Shown here piece by piece: positions 24,571 through 34,936 of a stretch of 64,000 bases of DNA (its first letter is position 1; every line of letters starts with the position of its first letter). The DNA comes from Paramacrobiotus richtersi (taxonomy: Eukaryota; Tardigrada; Eutardigrada; Parachela; Macrobiotidae). The notes below the pieces were generated by a model that saw nothing but the letters and a program-made list of their open reading frames with translations, searched no databases and was not told the origin of the DNA. The stretch is taken from positions 19,501 to 83,500 of the forward strand of contig JAQGAU010000005.1 of NCBI GenBank assembly GCA_034698045.1, read 5' to 3'. Made by a program: the position numbers and the translations under genes.

Positions 24571-24956
24571 TCAACCGCTTACTAAGATTCCAATGGCAAT
24601 TCCCGCACTTGCTCCCGCGGTTGGCAGTCCTAAGGGGTTTCCAGTCGTGGTAACGTTATTGTTATTCGGTGCGTAACGTGAAGGCGGATGAAGTTCACCA
24701 TAGCTATCAAGTGTACAAGTGTTAATCAGTGTGGGTATTTCGCAGTGTCAATTGCATGACAGCGACGTTATTGTACTCGTTTCACGCACTGTACTGTGGT
24801 TGCGGTACTCGGACTGGATGAGCTGCTACTGGTGCTTTCGGTACTGGGGATACTATCTTCGCCCATAACTCGGGCGCGGCGTTTTACGGAATATGACAGC
24901 AGGCACAGTGTACTCCATATTTGGACGTAGGAGGATCTTAGGTTCATTGTTTTCAT
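24571..24956 (-). CDS. Possible small two-exon gene, model uncertain
   Basis: On the minus strand one phase-consistent join links a Pro/Val-rich stretch (SPVPKAPVAAHPVRVPQPQY) through donor GC|GTGAAA to an exon at about 24710-24571. That exon encodes YGELHPPSRYAPNNNN and ends with a small-residue hydrophobic tail (GASAGIAIGILVSG, stop at 24571). The tail resembles a GPI or membrane tail. A different frame of the first part starts with ATG 24956 and has a signal-like hydrophobic segment (IWSTLCLLSYSV). I cannot decide between them, and no family is recognised. Confidence 0.25.
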
Positions 24957-25983
24957 CGCGAGGAATTATTGATAGCAGACATCAGGCTCCGGGAATATAA
25001 TTTTAAAGACTTGTTGATTCTTTCAGTTTCGGCAAGGAGTAAGGTTCAGCGCGAAATAACATCTCATAACAAGGATTTTATTTTGCCATAGGAATCTGGC
25101 ACAAGAAAGTTCTAAACTTATTGTCTTGAGTATGTGTTTTTAACGATATCGTGTTTTGCGGACATCTTGGATATGACGTCTGGGCCGGTGACCATTGACT
25201 AGCAACATGGGTTCTCTTCATGGTCAGTTCACTTTTTTTGTAGTTCACAAAAAAAGGCTGTCCCTCAGACTCCCTCTGGAGGGTTGTACGCAATGTATGC
25301 TACGGCGTTCAGTGCAGCAATACACCGCACATCTAGTTTTGTTTGTGCGTGATACCAGAACAAAGGTTTTCCGGTAACCTACTCGAAAAAGGCTACGGCA
25401 GCGTGTCAAGTTCCATACGTTTACCTTATGTACAGTAACATTAAAGTTATCGGCACTGTTGTACAGTGTATGTAGACTGTAGTCTAAACATGGCCTGGTG
25501 GAAAAGTTTTTGTGATGTTTTTTTTTCACCGATGGGTGATTTGGTACGAATTCGAAGAACTCATAGCTGTCAATTACAAGCAAAAATAGGAAATCAGGAA
25601 ATGGTTGTGGTGAACGTAAAGCTGATCACAACGAATTTAAAATTATTAGCAGTGCCGAGTTCAGGAACCTAATGGTAAACTGGTTTCTTCGATTGTTGAT
25701 TTTCATTCATACAACAGCCGCTGTTGCTACGAAATGCATGGAAATGCAACAACCGAACGGAAAACTTAGAACATGTGCGCAGCTGAAAACATTGTGCGAA
25801 GGACGTCAGAGAACTGAGTCTTTACAAATTACTCGTCAAAACTTGTCCGCCGTGTTTATTATGGGGTGTCGATGGAAGGAGTTTCATCGGTTTTGAACGC
25901 GGGAACCGGACGAACTGCCCGGGAAACGGAATGTGGATACCTGCGCGCGTTCCGTGTCTTGCATCCGTTATGACTGTAGACAA
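24957..25983. other. Intergenic upstream of the receptor cyclase gene
   Basis: The one candidate is a 74-codon ORF (25672-25896, +) with a signal-like start (MVNWFLRLLIFIHTTAAVA) and four later cysteines. It ends about 90 bp before the receptor start and could be a small secreted protein or chance. Nothing else coding is seen. Confidence 0.3.
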
Positions 25984-28900
25984 ATGATCTTTCTTCTTCG
26001 ACCATGGGCATCATGTAGCACCCTAGTCCTTCTTTCGATAATTCTGCAACCATGGAGCTTCGTCGATGCAAACGATAAAACCACGAAAGAAGTCCAGTTC
26101 ACAGTGGTTGGTTCCCAGATCTGCATCTACGTACACAAAGCTCTGCTGAATGTCTACACAACCGCCCGAGTGGAGCATGTCAATATCCGTGCTTTTACCA
26201 ATTACATATACCAAGGAATCACTAACGAGACTTACTACAATCTGTCGAATGCGCGGAACATGTCTGGAATTACTCGTTTCAGCCTGCTACAGAAAGGGTA
26301 CTCGGATGTGATTGTGGATGAATATCCCGTGCCACCTGGATTGGCGCCGTTATATCCGGATTTAGAAGCTGTACCGTCCTTCATGTACCAAGTTGCCGTC
26401 GTTTACAATGTGAATAACACGAATATTAATCTGAACCTAACCAGGCAGATGCTGGTTGGTATATTCAACAAAACCATAACAAACTGGAACGATACGCGAC
26501 TGAGGTAATGTTCACATACCCTACAACTTATGCTGACTTTACTGTACTTAAAAACGGATTGTTTTTGGCACAGTGCAGCATCTGGTAGTGCGCTGCCGAA
26601 TGCTTCCATCATAGTTCTGCTGATCGGACCGCGGACCGGGCTCAACACCGTTCTGACGACCGCATTTTCCAAATACGACCGGAACTGGAATACCACCTAT
26701 GGCAAGTTGGATGCTTTTGAAAACTCGGCCTTATATCTCAAGCAGCCGAAAAATCTCACCGTGCCATATCGTTTGCTGCCCAATGGGGATGCTGCGTTAG
26801 CGACAGTCGCCAATGTTCTCTTCACCATTACATATACCGGTTGGGTGAACTTTAAAGTAGCCAACAAAGCCATTCAGTATGCCGCCCTTCAAAATCGAGC
26901 CGGCCAGTTCGTCAAACCGTCCGTGGCATCGGCAAGTAAACAACCTGCAAGAAACATGCGGTTTACAGTTTCGTGACATTTGAAATTGTAGATGAATGCT
27001 ACCATACTGAAGAATTCCACTCAAAACTACCACAGTAACCAATCGTCAGCGATTGACCTGCCACAGAAAAACGCATACCCATTGGTTGGAATGAGCTATA
27101 TTATCATGCGCAAGAACCAGATGCGAGCCAAGATCGATTGTGACATGGCCGCTGAATTGCTGCGTTATTATCGATGGTTCCACCGGGATCCGGCGGCCGC
27201 TGCCAAACTAACCAGTTCCTTCGAAATTATCGGCATACCGAATATCACCTACGATCAGACAATAATAAACCTCACCAACATTTTAACCTGTGGGGATGAT
27301 TCCACTAATAAGACCGTCTGGAATGCCATGCTCGAAGCGATCGAAAACGAAACGCCCGTAGATTATGCTTATTACATTTCGGTCGGACTGGTCGTGCCGC
27401 TGATCCTCTGCGGAATGATTTCAGTTGTTTCGTTCAAAAGCACAAAGACCATCATTCTGATGCAAAAGGTCAACGGTGGGAGGTATCATATAAATGCCAG
27501 GGAGATTGTGTTCATTGAGGCGTCCAAAGAACGCTACAGGGACATGTTGAAAATGCGGCCGTATCTGGATAACGATCTGGATACCAGATTTGTAACGGGG
27601 GAGTATGGATTCTGCGTGGTGCTGCTGCGGCCGTTTCATATGGCTTTTAGTTCTGCCTGTTTGAAAGTTCGCAAGGAGCTCATCCACATGCAAGAGTGGA
27701 GAACCCATGGAAATTTAGTCAGGTTTCTGGGAGTGACTGAGCTACGGAAGGATCGCTACATTGTGTCGGAACTAAGTGTGTAAATTTTTTTTCCCTTGTA
27801 ATTACTGTCGAGTTTGTACTCTTTTACAGAACGATCTCCGTTTCAGGTTTGTTGGGTGATTTGCGGACTCTGCTGAGCAATGATACCGTCAAAATCAACA
27901 CGCCGGTTAGTTTTTGTATGGCACGTGGAATATCGGATGGCCTCCGATATCTGCATTCGCAAGGAATTATCCATGGAAATTTAAGAAGTACGTCCATTTA
28001 CGTGGAATCTGATTGGACAATAAAAATTTCCGACTGGTGTGCGAGTAAATCATGCTTTGTACACAAATAATTTCTGGTTTATCATGGCTCGGTTTTACAG
28101 GGAGTATGTGCATCTCTATTCCATGCAAGGAATATTTGTATCTAAAGAACAAGTGTTCAAGAAACTACAACGTGCTCCCAAGGATATTCAAAACATTTAC
28201 CTAACCCCTTTACTATGGACCGCACCGGAAATGCTAAAAGCTGCTCAGGAGCAAAAAGGCCTGCAGATTTTTCCTAGCAAGCCTTCTGATTGTTACAGGT
28301 ATTGTGAAAGCCTAACAGATGAACTATCACTGTGCTCAGATTATCGAAAACTATTGTTCTAGCTTTGGAGTGATCTTCTACGAGATAATGACCCGGAATA
28401 TGCCATACAAGTATGACCCAGAAGCGGGCACAAGTCCCGTGCCGACGTTGATGAAGATCATCAGCACGAAAAAACCTCTACGTCCTTTGGATCTAGAAAC
28501 TCCGGAATCCTTGGCCGAAATACCAGAATCCATGTTGCGACTGATGCATTCTTGTTGGCATACTGAACCCCAGAAGCGGGTAGCGGTCGAGGGCATCTAT
28601 CTGATCATGAAGCGGGTCGAAGCCGAAACCAAACGCATGGCTGATTTAACCATTGTCAATACGGACTTCTTTATTGACAAGCAGAAATCGGACGTTAAAA
28701 ACTATAATTCCGATCTGAAACAACGGGTTTTGGATCTGCGACGGGCTGGCGAGGACTTCTTGACACCGGCTGTTTACGATTTACACAGACAACGTGTGCC
28801 GATTCAGCCTAAAGTAACGACCAAAGCCTACATAATGCATATTACAATGGTCGAGTACTCTGAACTGCTGGATCCGTCCCATGGAGAATCTGCGATAGCG

Positions 28901-30987
28901 CTCATTGAACGCTTCCAGGCGTTGGTTAATCAGCATTTAACCACCGTGCAGGATCGGAATATCTTCCGGATCCATACAAGTGGAGATGATTGTACTATCG
29001 TCGCAGGAGTACCGACGATGGAGTTAGCTCATGCCGACGCAATCGCTTCAATGGCCTTTGATATCTTGGCCTTGACATGGAAAGCTGTCATGCTGGATAT
29101 CGATACGGATCACATTAAGATTCGTATTGGAATACACTGTGGTCCAGTAAGACGTGCAGGGCTGACAGGTCTATGAGGACATTATGTATCAAAGCTCATT
29201 CTTGTTCTTTTCACTAGGTGCTTGTGGGACTGTATGGAAACGACCATACCGAGTTCACCATTGTAGGTGAAGCTCGGGATGTTGCAGAAGATATGGAACG
29301 CCTATCGGCAACATATCGTATTCTAATAAGCGAAGACTTTTTGGAAGATCTAAAGGAATTCCCCGGTTATTCGTATGTTCTCAACACGGATGAAAATCGC
29401 CTGCATGACAAAATTACCACGTACTGGTTGCTTGGGCATGAAAGTTATCCGGACCAAGCACCACTCGACGAAATGTATGCTGAGTATGGCATGATCGAGA
29501 GTGGAAAGGTTCCAGTTCGATCAGCACATAAGAAGATCAAGCCACCGGCTGCTGGCGCGGCAGTGCCATTGACAGAACGCGCCCAGTCCCGTCGCTCTTC
29601 CATTGCCGCACATCGTGCAGTGAAAGAAGAGAACCGTGAGCGGCCGGCCATATTAGAACGACGACACACTCTGCAAGATGGCAGACAGTCTCTTCGCGGT
29701 TCAATTCTCGATCCGGAAATTTTAAGGAATCTTCCCATGTTGGCTCAACCACAGACTGCAGAAGTGGCGACTTTTGATATCATGCAGCTGGGCAATAATC
29801 AACAGATCCTGGTGGTTGATTTCTCGCAGGAGGAGGCTAATCAAGAAGCAGCTCTTGGCCGAGTTTCCGCCGAGTTATCCGTGATCAGTGAAGCCCCTTC
29901 GGATGCAACGGCTGTACAACTCACCTCAAGCTTTGTTCCGCACCCGGTTGCTATCGAAGCTAGTCAAACCTCAGATGATGGGTATTCCGCAGATGGAGCG
30001 TTGATTGAGAGGGACAGCTCAGTAACCACTCATCAATATACCGAGCGAGAGCCACTTCCTCCATCAGACGAAGACATGAGGCAGGACAGCGGCGAAATAG
30101 TTAACGTTACCGAAGAGTTTTCAACAATCACGGAGAGTATTGGCCTACCGGCTTCCATCGTGACACCGCTAGATTACGTAATAGAGGTTTCAGAAGATAG
30201 GACAACACAGGAGCAGCGCATCGGCGAGCGGCCGCCTTCCGAGTCGAACGGTTCGAACCCATCCAACCATATCCCATCTCTTTCTCAAGAAAAGCGCCGG
30301 TCAAGAAAACGGAAGCCGAAGAAAGACGAACAGCTGCTTCACACACATGTCAGCATTGAGAATCCACTGCCCCATCTTTCTGGAGTGTTATCCCCACCGC
30401 CAGATCTGGTACGACTTACACCGTCAAGTTCAAAAAGACCAAAACCAGAGCCTGTGGCAGACTCGAATGGAATCGTTGTACGGCCATCTCAGCCATCAGT
30501 ATTATCGGGCGTTGTAAATTCCAAGGGGACAATCGAGACTGGCAGAATACAACCTAGTTCCACTGAGCACTCTGTTAGTACCCTTGCATCTGTGTCCTCA
30601 ACGGGTAGCTCGCATATGCAGTCGACAGCTACATATTCGGTGGAGTCTGAGCGGGAACATCGATCTGTTGCAAGTACTTCAGGAACAGAGCACTTTGCAG
30701 CTCCGCTTAGTGAAGGCTCTGTGGAACTTGATATTGCATCTCAAGTAAGAACCAGTTTGTACTGTAGCAACTTCTTTGTTGCAGTCAAGATAATTAATAA
30801 TAATATTACTGCTTCTCCTCATTTATTGGTAGATCGTCCGGTAATAGTTACGGTAGACATTTTATTCTGTGATAACACTAGAAAAATGTTCCAGGAAAAT
30901 ATTCCGGCAAGATCACCGTGGCCAACCCCCTCAGATGAAAGTTTTACGCAACCTTTTTATCGCTCCCGGACACCAAAGCCTGGTTAG
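25984..30987 (+). CDS. Receptor guanylyl cyclase homologue with PstS-like ectodomain; cyclase domain degenerate
   Basis: Exons 25984-26504, 26574-26931, 26992-27779, 27830-28036, 28101-28298, 28363-29146, 29218-30744, 30895-30987; about 1491 residues. A signal peptide (STLVLLSIILQPWSFVDA) is followed by an ectodomain of about 390 residues. This reads like a type 2 periplasmic binding protein of the phosphate-binding PstS family: VPSFMYQVAVVYNV, RQMLVGIFNKTITNWND, LPNASIIVLLIGPRTGLNTV, and ALQNRAGQFVKPS. A transmembrane helix (YISVGLVVPLILCGMISVV, about residue 420) leads to a kinase-homology domain with HGN for HRD and DW for DFG. A class III cyclase domain (about 846-1026) and a Ser-rich tail follow. 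The first metal Asp is Thr (ITMVEYS), the guanine-selecting Glu is His (RIHTSGDD), and the transition-state Asn and Arg are both Asp (GEARDVAED). Catalysis is therefore doubtful. Confidence 0.8.
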
Positions 30988-32156
30988 AATCCGAATCAAG
31001 CAGAAACCGTAAAGGCTGCACGGGTTGGCTTGAGTTGGCTTTGTATGTTTGATCATACTCGGGGTGGGAATGCGCCGTCGAGCCGATCTATGCATGTGTG
31101 GTTGGGGTTTGTTTTGTTGCGAGTTATAGTGGAAGCAGTAGGTCAGCGAGTGAATTTGAACCGCTTCAGTCACGTTTTTCCAAATATCAGTGGGCTTTAC
31201 CGTGACTGGGATTCTGCGGGTGAAGTTTGCATATCAAAATTTTGTTGCTGCGTGCATGGTTCATGTGAGGTATCAACCGTACGGTTAAATGTTCTTTTCG
31301 GCGTTAAATGTGCGGCCTTACTGGCACTATGGGTACTTCTAATGCAAAATATTTGGCGTCAGCATGTCACTGAGTTAATTCGTTCTCCGGTTTACCTTGA
31401 AGCTTACACATCATCGCCATGGTGACAAAACGACATTGTATTTGTTAACAACAACCACTCTACTCCGGTGCAAAAAATATTACGGTGTGTGCATCGCGCG
31501 AACAAATTTCCATTTCTATTGCTACAATAATTAATAAGTCATAACCCTGCAGTAGACAATCCATATACTTAGGCTGCAGAAGAATACTGAAAAACGTTGC
31601 TTTAAAACGCAGCAGCACGTCCATAATTCGCGCCTTTTCAGATGCATAACCTAATCGGAAAACATTCATGTTACGTAATAAGCTCGAAAAGTGGTGTCTG
31701 GGTCTGCTTTTGTCAGTATCCCTCAGTTCAAGAGGAATCATTGCAGGTAGGGGTTATGGTGCGATGCATTCCAGACTGGACTTTCCAGTTGTTTAAGTGA
31801 CAGAAAGTAAAATTCGCGGCCTGCTAAATGTTCATGGTCAAAAAAAAATTGTGTTTCTGTCTTTTGAGTCAGCCGAACTCGTGAGGTACGACGTGTACAG
31901 TACAAGGCTGCCAACCAATCATAGTGTCTGTTACGAGTCTGAAAGCTTTCCTTTAGACATTCGAGCAAGCTCCGCATTGGAAATTTTACGGTTATGTGTG
32001 AACTTTGGTATTAACCTTTCTCCTTTGTTGATTTACGTGAGTGTATTTAGATACATGAGTTATCTTGTGACTGGCTGGCGCTCGTCTACTGCTTCAAATT
32101 TTTAGCTCGAAAGCGACGAAGGACTGACCCCGATCTTTTCGTGATTTCTTCTACAG
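30988..32156. other. Intergenic / 5' part of the TSP1-Ig gene
   Basis: It contains the receptor 3' UTR and, probably, the unresolved signal-peptide exon of the next gene. One candidate is around 31826 (MFMVKKKLCFCLL, donor within TTGAGTCAGC), but this is weak. Two abutting minus ORFs (31460-31741 and 31738-31977) show no family features. Confidence 0.35.
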
Positions 32157-34487
32157 GAACCTCAGATGTCAACCTGCCGGACCTGACACTGACTTTTGAC
32201 AATGTCGAAACAGCTGACGCGCAACCAATAAACGGAGGTTGGTCGGAATGGTCTCCATGGTCGGAATGCCAGGTACGCAAAAGCACACGTATTCGTGAAA
32301 CTCTGTAAAGTAAGTCCAGAGATGGGAAGATCAATAAAGATTTAATTTAGACAACTTGTGGACCGGGAATCCGCACGAGCAATCGGTGGTGTAACCATCC
32401 AACACCACAAAATGGAGGAAAAGGTACGCCTTTTCCATAGGCGTCATTTAGTTTATTACTGCTTTCTGTTGCTCAGCATATGTCTTTGATGTGCAGATTG
32501 TAATGGACATTATTTCCGCACCGAACCATGCAGTATTAAAGTACACTGCCCAGTAAACGGCGGTTGGAGTGACTGGGCACCGTGGACGTGCACTGTCAGC
32601 TGTGGAGGTGATAGTTTGCCATTCTAGTTTTCGTGTACACTTTTTTTATGGACTTAAACACCCATTTTTGTTAAACATTTGCAGGAGGCACGGCCACTCG
32701 CTCAAGGAAGTGCAACAAACCAAAACCATTTTACGGTGGAATTTGTACTGGAAACGCCACTGAATATGCAGCCCAACCATGCAACGCGTTCACGTGTCCA
32801 CCGTCTCGAAAAATCTCGGATGGTAAACTGTGGACAGTAGCCTTCTAGTGAAACGTTAACGACAATTGAAACAATTTTGTCGCAGAAACGAAAACTTTGC
32901 TTGAGGCTATCAAAAAAGGTAAATAGAAAACGTGAGTGCGGTGTATTGGTAAGACACACAACATTTCTGTGTTGTAGATTTTTTTATTCCTACAAGCATG
33001 GTGAAGGAGGGATCCCGGGTTGCCAAAGTGCAATGCGCCTCAAAACCTCTCCTGGATAACTTGCTGTGGGAGCTCAAGTTATCTGTGCGGCATGCCGTCC
33101 AGTGGCTGCGCAATGGCCATCCTTGGAAAGTGGACAAAAGCCGGATGGAGAAATCAATGTTCACACTCGGCTTCAGCCGTGTCGCTGCCAGCGATACCGG
33201 GTTTTACTCATGCGAACTGGATCTGTTGGGTGGAGGAAAAAGGATTCTCAAGGCTTTTTCTCTTATCGGTAACCATTCTAAAACAACCGTTCTGTCGATT
33301 TTGCTGATTGGAATGGCACTTGTTTGTAGTTCTTTCAAATAAGACGAACATGGAAGCCGAGGTCAACAAACCCTTGGAACTAGAGTGCAACAGCTTGGCC
33401 CTTGGAACGCTGTATCCAAATGCTAGAATTTCTTGGTACTTCAACGACACTCTTTATCGTAGTTTCAATGACACTCCAGCAGTTCTGGTAAGCCCCCTGT
33501 TTGCAAAACGTAATTACATGTGGGTATGAGGCCCATTATAACCGTAGTTATTTCGTAGTAGACGAACGCTTTAAAATTACCGCACGCTGCCGAAAACATG
33601 ACTGGCGATTGGGAGTGTTTCACATACGAGATCTATGTGAAGCCAGAAGTTGAGAAGGAAGAGAAGAGCCTCTTCCAGAAAGTGAAGGACAAAGTCATGG
33701 GAAGGACAGAAGCAACGGATAAGCCCAATCATCCAATGATACTTAATCCCCTGATGCGGCTGGTGCCCACGCCTCCTCCTGTCCCCAAAGTTATTCCGGG
33801 ACAGATCTGGATGACGAATAAAATCCGCCTGCGAAGTACTTCTGCTACAGCAGATAAAATATTACTTTCTGGTTGAAATAGTACTTCTATGGCGCTTTCA
33901 GTGAATCCGCCCCCCTCGTTGGCTGACCTTGTGCGGACGCCTCAGTTCATGGGTCTGTGTACCGGCGTCGGATTACTAGCATTTGTAACTATCATCGCCC
34001 TGGTTAAAGGGAAAGCCAGGTATGCACAATTTCCCGGAACAGTGGAATATTATAAACCATTCAATAGTTCGAACTGTGTAGCGATGTGATGGACAGCGCG
34101 CAAGAAAAGGTGCACAAATTTGCTGAAATAAAGCGTACCAGTCGGATTCGGAGTGAGTCATCGATACTTCCGACTAGCACGCATCTGGAGCGGCAGAGTA
34201 ACATGTTGTCCGAGAGACCGGCATTTGGAGTGAACGACCACAACCATATCTTGATTGATGTACCACAAGGAGATGCAGCGCAGCTACACAACGACGATCG
34301 GATTCCAACGGAACCTACGTTGTCGCGGAACCAGTACGGTCAGTCACTGACTGCTCACTCGGCACAAAATATTCTTCTGTCGGGAAGGAACGGAGCTGCG
34401 TCTGAAGGCGATCTCCAAGTGGAGGATATGATTCGGTTCGATGATGTGCCGGACAGTATACATGGACACTATCGACTTTCAGTGTGA
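32157..34487 (+). CDS. TSP1/Ig-domain type I membrane protein (5' exon not found)
   Basis: Exons 32157-32272, 32351-32423, 32497-32607, 32685-32822, 32886-32918, 32978-33268, 33330-33487, 33562-33835, 33902-34019, 34082-34487; about 572 residues are visible. The first thrombospondin type 1 repeat is GGWSEWSPWSECQ...TTCGPG...RWC, and the second is GGWSDWAPWTCTVSCGG...RSRKC. A 33-nt exon then leads to an Ig domain (KVQCASKP...ASDTGFYSCEL) and a second Ig (LELECNSLA...ENMTGDWECF). A Lys/Pro-rich stalk, a transmembrane helix (GVGLLAFVTIIALV) and a cytoplasmic tail of about 140 residues follow. The tail ends RLSV, which fits a class II PDZ ligand. TSP1 before Ig is the reverse of UNC5 receptors, so I do not assign it there. 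The role is probably adhesion or guidance at the cell surface (inference). Confidence 0.7.
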
Positions 34488-34710
34488 TATCTCGGCGTCT
34501 CGCGAACATTTTAGTTATTTTAGTTATGCACATCGTCATTCGATTTCGCGGTATTTTTGGAAGAACATCGAAAAGTTCAGAGCACATGTTCTCTTATGCG
34601 TACATAGTGCCAAAAGCTTACTTCTCCCAAGGAAAATACTGCATTTTCAGTTTTTATTGCTGACACAGAAAAAACGCAAACATAATTCTGCAGTGAATGA
34701 GGGCATTTAA

Positions 34711-34716
34711 AATAAA
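34711..34716 (+). other. poly(A) signal of the TSP1/Ig gene
   Basis: AATAAA lies 224 bp after the stop codon and about 220 bp before the end of the convergent gene at 34937. Confidence 0.45.
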
Positions 34717-34936
34717 AAAAGTTAACAACCAAATGTAGTGTTCAAAACGTCTAACTTCTACTAAAAGCTCCAGACCACACCGAATGAGTCATAACCGATT
34801 ACATTTAATTTTTTTCTCCATTTCAATAACATAAACGATGAAACTTCCTTTGCTCGTACTGTACATTGCCACCCTTCAACATTTCCAGGGCTGTAACACT
34901 TCCACATATGATGCAAAACACTGTCGAAGTGAAAAA

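Noticed and set aside
31460-31977. Two overlapping minus ORFs (ATGA stop/start overlap) as a bicistronic unit
   Set aside because: Eukaryotic context, no homology, and the overlap is easily chance.
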